From: Dysgonamonadaceae bacterium
GTDB lineage: Bacteria > Bacteroidota > Bacteroidia > Bacteroidales > Azobacteroidaceae
Direction: 5' to 3'
Length of the DNA stretch: 6,937 nucleotides
Assembly (NCBI GenBank): GCA_031256015.1
Contig: JAIRRK010000081.1
Location: forward strand, 1 to 6,937
This document shows positions 1-6,040 of this stretch, piece after piece. The notes beneath the pieces were generated by a model. That model was not told where the DNA came from. It worked only from the letters and a program-made list of their open reading frames with translations, and ran no database searches. How positions within the stretch are numbered: position 1 is the first letter of the stretch; the number at the start of each line of letters is the position of its first letter. The translations under genes were made by a program, and so were the position numbers.

Positions 1-731
1 TTTATTTGATCTCCGGTTTTTCCAAAACGTCGTTCCCGTTTTTGATAATCCAAGATAGCTTCATACAAATTATTTTCTCTGAAATCAGGCCAAAACGTCG
101 GAGTAAAATATAGCTCCGAGTAAGCAACTTGCCATAAAAGAAAATTACTGATGCGATGTTCTCCTCCTGTACGAATCAACAAATCAGGGTCCGGAATATC
201 CTTAGTATTAAGAAATTGCGGAACGATTTCTTCTTTGATATCATTTACGTTCAAGGTTTTTTCTTCTATTTCGTGAGCTATTTTTTTAGCCATTTCCGTC
301 AATTCCCAACGAGATGAATAACTTAAGGCAATCACCAAAGTCAATCCGGTATTTCGACTTGTTTCTTCCAAACATTCATCCAACGTTTTTTTGCTCATTT
401 CCGGCAAACGGGTGATATTGCCTATTGCCAGTAATCGAACATTGTTCTCCATTAAAATGGGGGTTTCTTTCTTTATTGTCGAAATCAACAATTCCATTAA
501 AGCATCAACTTCTTCTTTCGGACGATTCCAATTTTCGGTTGAGAATGCGTATAAAGTTAAATATTTTATTTTCAACTGAACTGACGCTTCAACAATGTCA
601 TGAACCGATTCGGCACCTTCTCGGTGACCTTCATAACGATTCAATCCTTTTTGTTGTGCCCAACGTCCATTACCATCCATAATGATAGCAATATGCTGCG
701 GTAATCTTCCTAAATCTATTTTTTCTTTCAT
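1..731 (-). CDS. uppS: Isoprenyl transferase (undecaprenyl diphosphate synthase), C-terminus cut by window edge
   Basis: This cis-prenyltransferase condenses isopentenyl diphosphate onto farnesyl diphosphate to make undecaprenyl diphosphate, the lipid carrier for peptidoglycan and surface polysaccharides, at the cytoplasmic face of the inner membrane. The minus-strand frame from ATG at 731 stays open to base 1 and gives 243 residues, close to the family's usual 240-255, so only a few C-terminal residues and the stop are missing. Visible motifs are HIAIIMDGNGRWA (13-25, catalytic Asp19 and the diphosphate-binding loop), FSTENW (63-68), SSRWE (129-133, the usual Bacteroidota form), LLIRTGGEHRISNFLLWQ (184-201, with the Arg and Glu that bind IPP and Mg), SELYF (205-209) and RERRFG (222-227). 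Its start overlaps the stop of the upstream barrel gene (TGATG), so translational coupling is likely. In related genomes bamA usually follows, but that lies outside this window. Identification is firm. Confidence 0.97.
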   Translation of the reverse strand, partial: MKEKIDLGRLPQHIAIIMDGNGRWAQQKGLNRYEGHREGAESVHDIVEASVQLKIKYLTLYAFSTENWNRPKEEVDALMELLISTIKKETPILMENNVRLLAIGNITRLPEMSKKTLDECLEETSRNTGLTLVIALSYSSRWELTEMAKKIAHEIEEKTLNVNDIKEEIVPQFLNTKDIPDPDLLIRTGGEHRISNFLLWQVAYSELYFTPTFWPDFRENNLYEAILDYQKRERRFGKTGDQI

Positions 732-1453
732 CAGTCAGTCGTACATCTTTCGTCACGCAGGCCAAATTCCCATGTAACGGAGATAAACAATGTATTATAC
801 CAATCTTTATTTTTAAAGAGTCCGCTCTTTATTTCATAAGGATTATCCAAATTAAAACCTTTCGAATAAGGAGCATCAAAATCATCATCAAACAATTTAT
901 GAACGGCAAATTCCAAACCTAAATTCAAACGATTTTTCAGTTTATACTTCACTCCTATTCCTAACGGGAAATTGACCCCAAAAAACGTATTATCTATACC
1001 CGGAGCAACAGTTAAACCGATTCCCGTAAAAATATAGGGAGAAATTCGACTTGTGTCCAAATAAGCAAATTTATCGCTGTACGGAAAAAAATTAAATTCC
1101 AAATGTCCGCCTAACTCATAAAAGTTACGTTGGAAATAAGCGTAAGCATTGTTTGGAAACACATTTTTTGTATTCTTCGTATCATACGAAACTCCTCCCA
1201 TCAGCAAATCGGCTTTAAATGCCCAACGGAAATTCAAGTTATTTCTGAAGATCAATCCCACCGAAGGATGCCAATCTTTGGTTAGAGAAAGTTGATTAGC
1301 ATCACCCATATACATCGATCCGCCGGCCATTCCTCCAATTTCATATCTATATTCCTGAGCAACCGCTGTTCCTCTACTTAGCATTATCAAGACAAATACC
1401 ACGAACAATAAGAGCCCTGATTTTCTTTGCATATTTATTGAAGTATCATTCAT
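731..1453 (-). CDS. DUF6089-like outer-membrane beta-barrel protein
   Basis: This is a predicted exported protein of about 240 residues. From the ATG at 1453 it has a short basic stretch (QRK), a hydrophobic core (LLLFVVFVLIML) and a probable signal peptidase I site at AVA|Q. The mature part alternates polar and aromatic residues in strand-sized blocks (YRYEIGGMAGG, ELGGHLEFNFFPY, YIFTGIGLTV, LGIGVKYKLKNRLNLGLEFAVHK) and ends in WYNTLFISVTWEFG, a barrel-like terminal strand. From memory, this matches the DUF6089 family, found upstream of uppS in many Bacteroidota. The function is unknown; a role in envelope assembly is only inferred from the neighbours. The frame is open back to a TTG at 1462. 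ATG 1453 is taken here, but ATG 1432 is also credible because it gives a compact 25-residue signal peptide and has A-rich sequence just upstream. The stop overlaps the uppS start by one base. Confidence 0.82.
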   Translation of the reverse strand: MNDTSINMQRKSGLLLFVVFVLIMLSRGTAVAQEYRYEIGGMAGGSMYMGDANQLSLTKDWHPSVGLIFRNNLNFRWAFKADLLMGGVSYDTKNTKNVFPNNAYAYFQRNFYELGGHLEFNFFPYSDKFAYLDTSRISPYIFTGIGLTVAPGIDNTFFGVNFPLGIGVKYKLKNRLNLGLEFAVHKLFDDDFDAPYSKGFNLDNPYEIKSGLFKNKDWYNTLFISVTWEFGLRDERCTTD

Positions 1454-1495
1454 AAATTTCAAGCTTCTATCTTAATGAAAACGAGAAAAATACTT

Positions 1496-1503
1496 CAAAA
1501 TTA
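1496..1503 (-). promoter_or_regulatory. Candidate Bacteroidota -7 box for the DUF6089-like gene and uppS
   Basis: TAATTTTG on the minus strand fits the TAnnTTTG -7 consensus of the primary sigma factor of Bacteroidota. It lies in the gap after the lipoprotein gene, about 43 bases before ATG 1453. No TTG-type -33 element is at the usual 19-21 base spacing: the nearest TTTTTG is 24 bases away. A single 8-base match in AT-rich DNA is weak evidence, and readthrough from the lipoprotein gene is also possible. Confidence 0.35.
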
Positions 1504-1521
1504 TATCTTTAGGAAACTTTT

Positions 1522-2862
1522 CTATTTCAAAAATGTTTTTGAATTCAAAGTTACTCTCCAAATATCATTGAAAGGAGAATCAGACACCTCTGCATTTTTC
1601 CCTCCGATAATATAAAACGACTTATCCGTTTTATTCAAAACGACAGAAGCACCTTCTCTCAATATAAAGTTCTCCGGAGCTTGAGTTTTTGTACTTTCTT
1701 CTTCCCAAACAAGTCCTCCATTCCTTGAAGTATAGATAATTTTATTATAATCACCTTCAAGCAAACGACCTCCGATGAAATAAATTTTATCATTATAAAC
1801 AACGATGCTTCCTCCTGTTATTTCAGGATAAGAATAATTCGGTTCTTCCAATTTCACCCAATACAATCCGTCGTTGGTCGACCAAACCGAGTTCATATTT
1901 TCTATTATTATCGCTGTTTTCTCATTCAAACTTACCAATGTTATGTTATGTAAAGGGAATCCGGTCGGTAATTCATCGCCCAATTCCACTAATGTTTCTC
2001 CTGAAGAAGGATTGAAAATAAATCCATTAACCGGAACGCCGTCTTTTTCAAAAACGACAGCCAAACCTTTTCTTTTCTCCGAGTTCAAATATCCTAAAAT
2101 TGCATCAACCGGAACGGTCGTATTCACGGTCGACCAATTCGCTCCGTCCGGTGATAAGTATATTTTTTTATCCGAACCGACGACATATACCGTATTATTT
2201 AATACCTGAATATTTTCTATTTCCGTATCGGAAGGCAATCCGGATAAACTTTGTTCATTCCATGTCTTCAAATCGGAAGAAAGATACATTTTTATTCCAT
2301 CGGAAGATTGAGTATAAGTAAGATACGAGGAATCATCCATTGTCACTGTTTTTCTAATCTCATCGGATGGCGCAAAATCCATCGTACTCCACAAATGATA
2401 TTGCATGGAATCCGGATCGACTTGATGAATATTGAGTTTAAATGTATATGTTTTCGTGTGTTCTCCATCCGGAGCAGCTATTTTGAACTCCCCCGCTTTT
2501 ACAAATTCGGAGAGACTGATTGAATCTCCGCTTGATACCCAAATAATAGAATCGTTATCGATGGAGAATTGCATATTTCCCGTATATCCCGAACCTGTTG
2601 TATAAGTCAACAGCGCATTCAAATCTATATTTGTTTGAAAAGGCAGAGAATCCTCATTGTGAACCAAATTTTGCCTTTGATCAATCGTAAAATAGGTAGA
2701 AGCCAAAATCGGCATACGTAAATTCGACAATCTCAATGAGGTGATTTGCGAGTCTTTCGACAAAACAACATTGTTATCATCGTTTTCACTATTTAGACAG
2801 GAAGAAAAGTTAATTAACAATAACGAACAAATAAGTATGTAAAATCCTCTTTTCAAATACAT
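1522..2862 (-). CDS. DUF6242-like lipoprotein with Asp-box/Kelch-like propeller repeats
   Basis: This predicted lipoprotein has 446 residues. The N-terminus has a basic stretch (KRG), a hydrophobic core (FYILICSLLLINF) and a lipobox FSSC with the lipidated Cys at 22. The next residues, LNSENDDN, are acidic and resemble the Bacteroidota lipoprotein export signal, so a cell-surface location is likely. Residues about 35-150 resemble the N-terminal domain of Bacteroides DUF6242 proteins (SQITSLRLSNL near the start, FKLNIHQVDPDSMQYHLWS at the end). Residues 150-446 look like a beta-propeller: four Asp-box-type motifs (SSDLKTW 195-201, SPDGANW 237-243, STNDGLYW 328-335, SRNGGLVW 379-386) and two Kelch-like GG turns (FIGG 362-365, IIGG 418-421). 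Asp-boxes occur in sialidases and other propellers but are structural, and I see no sialidase catalytic set, so no enzyme activity is claimed. The gene starts with ATG 23 bases after a good -7 box and ends in TAG. Substrate and partners are unknown. Confidence 0.8.
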   Translation of the reverse strand: MYLKRGFYILICSLLLINFSSCLNSENDDNNVVLSKDSQITSLRLSNLRMPILASTYFTIDQRQNLVHNEDSLPFQTNIDLNALLTYTTGSGYTGNMQFSIDNDSIIWVSSGDSISLSEFVKAGEFKIAAPDGEHTKTYTFKLNIHQVDPDSMQYHLWSTMDFAPSDEIRKTVTMDDSSYLTYTQSSDGIKMYLSSDLKTWNEQSLSGLPSDTEIENIQVLNNTVYVVGSDKKIYLSPDGANWSTVNTTVPVDAILGYLNSEKRKGLAVVFEKDGVPVNGFIFNPSSGETLVELGDELPTGFPLHNITLVSLNEKTAIIIENMNSVWSTNDGLYWVKLEEPNYSYPEITGGSIVVYNDKIYFIGGRLLEGDYNKIIYTSRNGGLVWEEESTKTQAPENFILREGASVVLNKTDKSFYIIGGKNAEVSDSPFNDIWRVTLNSKTFLK

Positions 2863-2885
2863 TTATATTTCATTTTTAGGTTATG

Positions 2886-2893
2886 CAAAAGTA
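2886..2893 (-). promoter_or_regulatory. Candidate Bacteroidota -7 box for the lipoprotein gene
   Basis: TACTTTTG on the minus strand, followed by CATAA, fits TAnnTTTG and its common TTTGC extension. It lies in the 79-base gap behind ribD, 23 bases before the lipoprotein ATG, which would leave a leader of about 18-20 bases. No clear -33 TTG occurs at the standard spacing. The gap shows no convincing terminator for ribD, so the lipoprotein gene may also receive readthrough. Confidence 0.5.
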
Positions 2894-2941
2894 GAAACAT
2901 TTTCCACTTAATTCATCGACTTGAGCAATATTTATAAATTT

Positions 2942-3868
2942 TTAGGGCTTATAATATAAAATCGCTGATTTTTTACATTTTTGAACAGTTTCGATACTTC
3001 CTGAAATTTCAGGGGCTTTCACTCCTTCATAGAGTTTCAAGGAAGTATTGATTTCAATGTTAGCTTCATCCCATAATCCTTCTTCAATAAAGCTGCTCAA
3101 AAGTGCAGCACCTCCTTCAACAATCAGCGATTGAATTTTTTCATCGTACAAGTCCTGCATCAAAACAGATAAAGGTTTATTTTTATCCGCTTTTATTTTC
3201 ACAGGGTCATTTCCGTTCCAATGACGAACATTCAAAAGAGGTTTATCTAAAGTAAGTGTTCGGGAACCGACTATGATTGCCGATTCTTCCGCTCTCAGTT
3301 TATGAACGAATAGTTGAGTTAAATCATTCGAAATTTTCACCGGGAGTTGCCCGTCATTTATTTCTCTTTTCTTGTCAATAAATCCGTCTGATGATTGTGC
3401 CCATTTCAAGATGATGTAAGGTCGTTTTTTGTTTATAAAAGTAAAGAAACGAACATTCAATTGTTCCGATTCGACTTTCAACACATCAACAATCACTTCG
3501 ATTCCGGCATCTCTCATCATTTGTATCCCTCGACCCGAAACCGAAGGGAAAGGATCTCTTATTCCGACAACAACTTTGGGTATTTGCTTTTTTATTATCA
3601 ATTCGGCACAAGGAGGCGTTTTTCCATAGTGAGAACACGGCTCTAAGTTGACATACAAAGTCGCTTTTTTTAATAAATTCTGATTTTTAACGGCATTTAT
3701 TGCATTTACTTCCGCGTGTGGTTGTCCGTATTTGCGGTGAAATCCTTCTCCTATTATTTTATTTTCATAAACAATGACGGCCCCCACCATCGGATTGGGA
3801 GAAACAAAGCCTTTCCCTTTCTTTGCCAACTCCAAACAACGATACATATATTTATTACCTACTTCCAA
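2942..3868 (-). CDS. ribD: Bifunctional riboflavin biosynthesis protein RibD with a shortened reductase domain
   Basis: RibD makes the riboflavin precursor 5-amino-6-ribitylamino-uracil phosphate in two steps, deamination and then NADPH-dependent reduction, in the cytoplasm. The deaminase domain (1-145) is complete: SPNPMVGAVIV (23-33), HAEV with zinc ligand His51 and catalytic Glu53, and EPCSHYGKTPPC with zinc ligands Cys78 and Cys87. The reductase domain (about 149-308) has RPYIILKWAQSSDGFID, LRAEESAIIVGSRTLTLDKPLL and SLIVEGGAALLSSFIEEGLWDEA. It passes from DPVKI (221-225) almost directly to LMQDLYDEKIQSL, where relatives carry about 40-50 more residues. The total is 308 residues against about 345-370 usually. 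The start is taken as TTG 3868, because the resulting residues before YMYRCLELAKKG align with the RibD N-terminus (E. coli MQDEYYM); ATG 3847 would remove part of that helix. It is divergent from prmC with only 23 bases between, too little for an FMN riboswitch in the gap. Family assignment is certain; full reductase activity is not. Confidence 0.93.
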   Translation of the reverse strand: MEVGNKYMYRCLELAKKGKGFVSPNPMVGAVIVYENKIIGEGFHRKYGQPHAEVNAINAVKNQNLLKKATLYVNLEPCSHYGKTPPCAELIIKKQIPKVVVGIRDPFPSVSGRGIQMMRDAGIEVIVDVLKVESEQLNVRFFTFINKKRPYIILKWAQSSDGFIDKKREINDGQLPVKISNDLTQLFVHKLRAEESAIIVGSRTLTLDKPLLNVRHWNGNDPVKIKADKNKPLSVLMQDLYDEKIQSLIVEGGAALLSSFIEEGLWDEANIEINTSLKLYEGVKAPEISGSIETVQKCKKSAILYYKP

Positions 3869-3879
3869 AATAAAATAAT

Positions 3880-3887
3880 TATCTTTG
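3880..3887 (+). promoter_or_regulatory. Candidate Bacteroidota -7 box directly upstream of prmC
   Basis: TATCTTTG, followed by CATC, fits TAnnTTTG and the common TTTGCA extension. Only four bases separate it from the prmC ATG at 3892. Since this element is centred about 7 bases before the transcription start, the transcript would begin at or within a few bases of the ATG, giving a leaderless or nearly leaderless mRNA. No clear -33 TTG is found 19-21 bases upstream; that stretch is A/T-rich. Confidence 0.5.
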
Positions 3888-3891
3888 CATC

Positions 3892-4743
3892 ATGCAGAAA
3901 ACCATACAATCCATACAGAAAGAATTGCAAAATTTATATTCCGAGTCGGAAATAAAATCTTTTGTTTCTCTCATTATGGAATTTGTTTGTAAAAAAAGCA
4001 AACATGCTATTTTGCTCGACAAAGATAGTGAAATATCACGAGAAGAACGGATTCGGATAAAAGAGATTGTTGACGATTTGAAAAAATTCCGTCCGATACA
4101 ACAGATAATCGGACAAACGGAATTTTTCGGTTTGCCTTTTTTCATCAACGAACATGTATTGATTCCTCGTCCTGAAACAGAAGAATTAATCGATTTAATC
4201 CTTCATTCGATACAACCCGAAAAGCCTCTCCATATTTTGGACATCGGGACAGGATCGGGATGTATTGCCGTTTCCCTCGCCAAATATCTTCCTGAAGCGA
4301 AAATTTATGCTTTGGATATCTCAAACGAAGCTTTGGAAATTGCTCGAAAAAATGCGCGACTTAACAAGGTGGAAATTTCCTTTTTCAAGGAAGATATTCT
4401 AACTACTTCCGAAAAAAATAGTTGGAGTCAGTTTCAATGGGATATTATTGTCAGTAATCCGCCTTATATTGTTCCCCATGAGAAAGAGCAAATATCGGCC
4501 AATGTGCTGAAATACGAGCCTCATCAAGCCTTATTCGTACCGGAAGAACAACCACTTTTGTTTTATGAAACAATATCCGACATCGGACTGAAACAGTTGA
4601 AAAAAGGCGGGATTTTGTTTTTCGAGACAAGTGCTTTATTCGGAAAAGAAACAGAGCAAATGATACGGGAAAAGAATTATTCCTCCGTTCAATTATATAA
4701 AGATATTTCACAAAACGACAGAATGATTAAAGCTATTTTATAA
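3892..4743 (+). CDS. prmC: Peptide chain release factor N5-glutamine methyltransferase
   Basis: PrmC (HemK) transfers a methyl group from S-adenosylmethionine to the glutamine of the GGQ motif in release factors RF1 and RF2, which raises termination efficiency. The 283 residues match the usual length of about 280. The N-terminal helical domain (1-85) binds the release factor and ends in RPIQQIIGQTEFFGLPF (67-83). Then come VLIPRPETEELIDLIL (89-104), SAM motif I LDIGTGSGCIAVSLA (116-130), the acidic LDIS (141-144) that contacts the SAM ribose, and the diagnostic NPPY (189-192) that holds the target glutamine, followed by EPHQALF (209-215). The ATG at 3892 is preferred because the N-terminal helix starts there and only 23 bases separate it from ribD. 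The TAA stop overlaps the recX start (TAATG). All key residues are present. Confidence 0.96.
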   Translation: MQKTIQSIQKELQNLYSESEIKSFVSLIMEFVCKKSKHAILLDKDSEISREERIRIKEIVDDLKKFRPIQQIIGQTEFFGLPFFINEHVLIPRPETEELIDLILHSIQPEKPLHILDIGTGSGCIAVSLAKYLPEAKIYALDISNEALEIARKNARLNKVEISFFKEDILTTSEKNSWSQFQWDIIVSNPPYIVPHEKEQISANVLKYEPHQALFVPEEQPLLFYETISDIGLKQLKKGGILFFETSALFGKETEQMIREKNYSSVQLYKDISQNDRMIKAIL

Positions 4744-5204
4744 TGAAACCAATTAACTATGAACAAGTTCTTCATCGCTTAGCGGCCTATTGCAGTCGAG
4801 GAGAAAGATGTATGGCCGATGTCCGGAAAAAAATGGATGCTTGGGATGTTTCTCCGTCCGATCAGAAAAAAATTCTATCCCGCTTGCAAAAAGAGGATTT
4901 TCTGAATGAAGAACGATATTGCAAGGCTTTTGTAAATGATAAATCAAAGTACAGCCAATGGGGCGCATATAAAATCAAATATGCTTTGATGCAGAAAAAT
5001 ATTCCCGAAAACATCATTTCCGATGCTTTACAGAGGATTCATCCTCAAGAAACTATTTCTCGGTTAAACCAACTCCTCGAAAAGAAAAAGAAAACCCTGA
5101 AAGGGAATAATGAATACGAAATAAAACAAAAACTGATGCGATTCGCCACCGGAAGAGGATATACTCCGGAGGAAATCCAAAAAGCCCTTGACTCAAAAAA
5201 CTGA
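4743..5204 (+). CDS. recX: Regulatory protein RecX
   Basis: RecX binds RecA and RecA filaments and limits recombinase activity and strand exchange. The 153-residue protein fits the family (about 150-165) and has the expected tandem three-helix repeats. The first is VLHRLAAYCSRGERCMADV through RLQKEDFLNEERYCKAFVND (about 9-66), which contains the family signature DFLNEERYCKAFV. The second is the GAYKIKYALMQKNIPENIISDAL block (74-96). The third is IKQKLMRFATGRGYTPEEIQKAL (117-139). Many Lys and Arg residues fit a protein acting on RecA-DNA filaments. Its ATG shares one base with the prmC stop, so the two are very likely co-transcribed and translationally coupled. recA itself is not in the window, so regulation cannot be read from here. 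It ends 29 bases before comF. Confidence 0.93.
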   Translation: MKPINYEQVLHRLAAYCSRGERCMADVRKKMDAWDVSPSDQKKILSRLQKEDFLNEERYCKAFVNDKSKYSQWGAYKIKYALMQKNIPENIISDALQRIHPQETISRLNQLLEKKKKTLKGNNEYEIKQKLMRFATGRGYTPEEIQKALDSKN

Positions 5205-5233
5205 TTCCATTCATTGACTAAACAACCTGAACC

Positions 5234-5929
5234 ATGAAAATAAAAAACTCATTCCAAAACTTTTTCCGTTTATTTTATCCCGAATTATGTGTGGGGTGCT
5301 CTCAATCTTTAATCGAAAATGAAAAACACCTCTGTATGGAATGTTTTTCCGAACTTCCGAAAACCTTCTATCACTTATCAAAAAGTAATTCGGCGTATGA
5401 ACAGTTGGCCGGAAAATTTCCGTTAGAAAAAGCCGCTTCGTTTCTCTTTTACAATAAAAACGGTTTGGGGCAAAAGTTAATTGCCGAATTAAAATACCGC
5501 GGAAATATTTATGTCGGACAATGGTTAGGAGAATACCTGGCAAAAGAAACACTTGATTTTTTTACTTCCATCGATTTAATTATTCCCGTACCTTTACACA
5601 AATCAAAATTAAAATTGAGAGGCTTCAATCAAACGGAGATAATTGCAGCCGGAATTTCAAAAATCACTCATATACCAATAGATACTTCGATTCTTTATCG
5701 GGAAAAGGCAAATATCAGTCAAACAACAAAAGGAGCATTCGACCGATGGAAAAATACATCCGGAATTTTCAATATTAAAAACGCTCAAACATTGCAAGGA
5801 AAACACGTTCTGCTCATTGACGATGTACTGACTACCGGATCAACCTTAGAGGCTTGCGCTCACGCTCTTCTGAAAGCAAAATCCGTAAAAATAAGTATTC
5901 TTACATTAGGTATTACCCGAATAGTTTGA
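5234..5929 (+). CDS. comF: ComF family protein (zinc finger plus phosphoribosyltransferase domain)
   Basis: This cytoplasmic protein of 231 residues has the layout of ComFC/GntX. An N-terminal four-Cys zinc finger (CVGC at 19-22, CMEC at 34-37) is followed by a type I phosphoribosyltransferase-fold domain. Family motifs are LIAELKYRGN (82-91), IIPVPLHKSKLKLRGFNQTE (116-135), ISQTTKGAFDRWKNTSGIF (161-179) and the PRPP-binding loop VLLIDDVLTTGSTLEAC (192-208) with Asp196 and Asp197. In naturally competent bacteria ComF proteins are needed for uptake or handling of transforming DNA. The enzymatic reaction is not settled, and many non-competent species keep a copy, so a salvage role is also possible. 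It starts at ATG 5234, 29 bases after recX with no visible promoter, so it is probably in the prmC-recX operon. It is followed by the promoter region of pyrE. Family assignment is firm; cellular role is uncertain. Confidence 0.92.
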   Translation: MKIKNSFQNFFRLFYPELCVGCSQSLIENEKHLCMECFSELPKTFYHLSKSNSAYEQLAGKFPLEKAASFLFYNKNGLGQKLIAELKYRGNIYVGQWLGEYLAKETLDFFTSIDLIIPVPLHKSKLKLRGFNQTEIIAAGISKITHIPIDTSILYREKANISQTTKGAFDRWKNTSGIFNIKNAQTLQGKHVLLIDDVLTTGSTLEACAHALLKAKSVKISILTLGITRIV

Positions 5930-6040
5930 TTTATTCAAATAATACATTCTCTTTTTTAACCGGAAAGTAGTTTTTTTCGTTGCAAAATAACTATTTTTGT
6001 GCAAAATCTGAAAATTCAACAACACATAAAATATCTTTTT
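5930..6040 (+). promoter_or_regulatory. comF-pyrE intergenic region with candidate pyrE promoter and flanking repeat
   Basis: This 111-base AT-rich gap separates comF from pyrE. TATTTTTG at 5992-5999 fits the Bacteroidota TAnnTTTG -7 box and would place transcription start near 6003-6006, giving a leader of about 35-38 bases. TGCAAAAT occurs at 5981-5988 and again at 6000-6007, flanking the box with a 19-base period. The same bases form an imperfect inverted repeat (TTGCA 5980-5984 with TGCAA 6000-6004, and AAATA 5985-5989 with TATTT 5992-5996). I see no clear -33 TTG at 19-21 bases and no strong terminator. A GTG at 5999 that extends the pyrE frame falls inside the -7 box and is not a credible start. 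Confidence 0.45.

Noticed and set aside
391..682. Two plus-strand open frames at the left end
   Set aside because: Both lie opposite uppS, whose conserved motifs run through this stretch. Neither shows any domain.
1454..1462. TTG start for the DUF6089-like gene
   Set aside because: ATG codons at 1453 and 1432 lie just downstream, and the extra residues add nothing to the signal peptide.
2300..2862. Lipoprotein as part of a polysaccharide utilisation locus or as a sialidase
   Set aside because: No SusC/SusD genes or glycoside hydrolase lie nearby, and Asp-boxes alone do not show sialidase activity.
3869..3891. FMN riboswitch upstream of ribD
   Set aside because: The gap to prmC is only 23 bases, far below the size of an FMN aptamer, and the adjoining sequence is PrmC coding sequence.
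3879..4148. Minus-strand open frame opposite the start of prmC
   Set aside because: It is the shadow of prmC, with no motif, and it would overlap conserved PrmC sequence.
5211..5552. Minus-strand open frame of 113 codons
   Set aside because: It lies opposite the ComF zinc-finger region, which is clearly coding on the plus strand.
5925..5957. Possible terminator after comF
   Set aside because: TTTGA and TCAAA form only a 5-base AT-rich stem, and the T-run begins about 12 bases later, so it is too weak to call.
5999..6040. GTG start extending pyrE by 14 residues
   Set aside because: The codon overlaps the -7 promoter box and the added residues do not resemble PyrE N-termini. ATG 6041 gives the family length.
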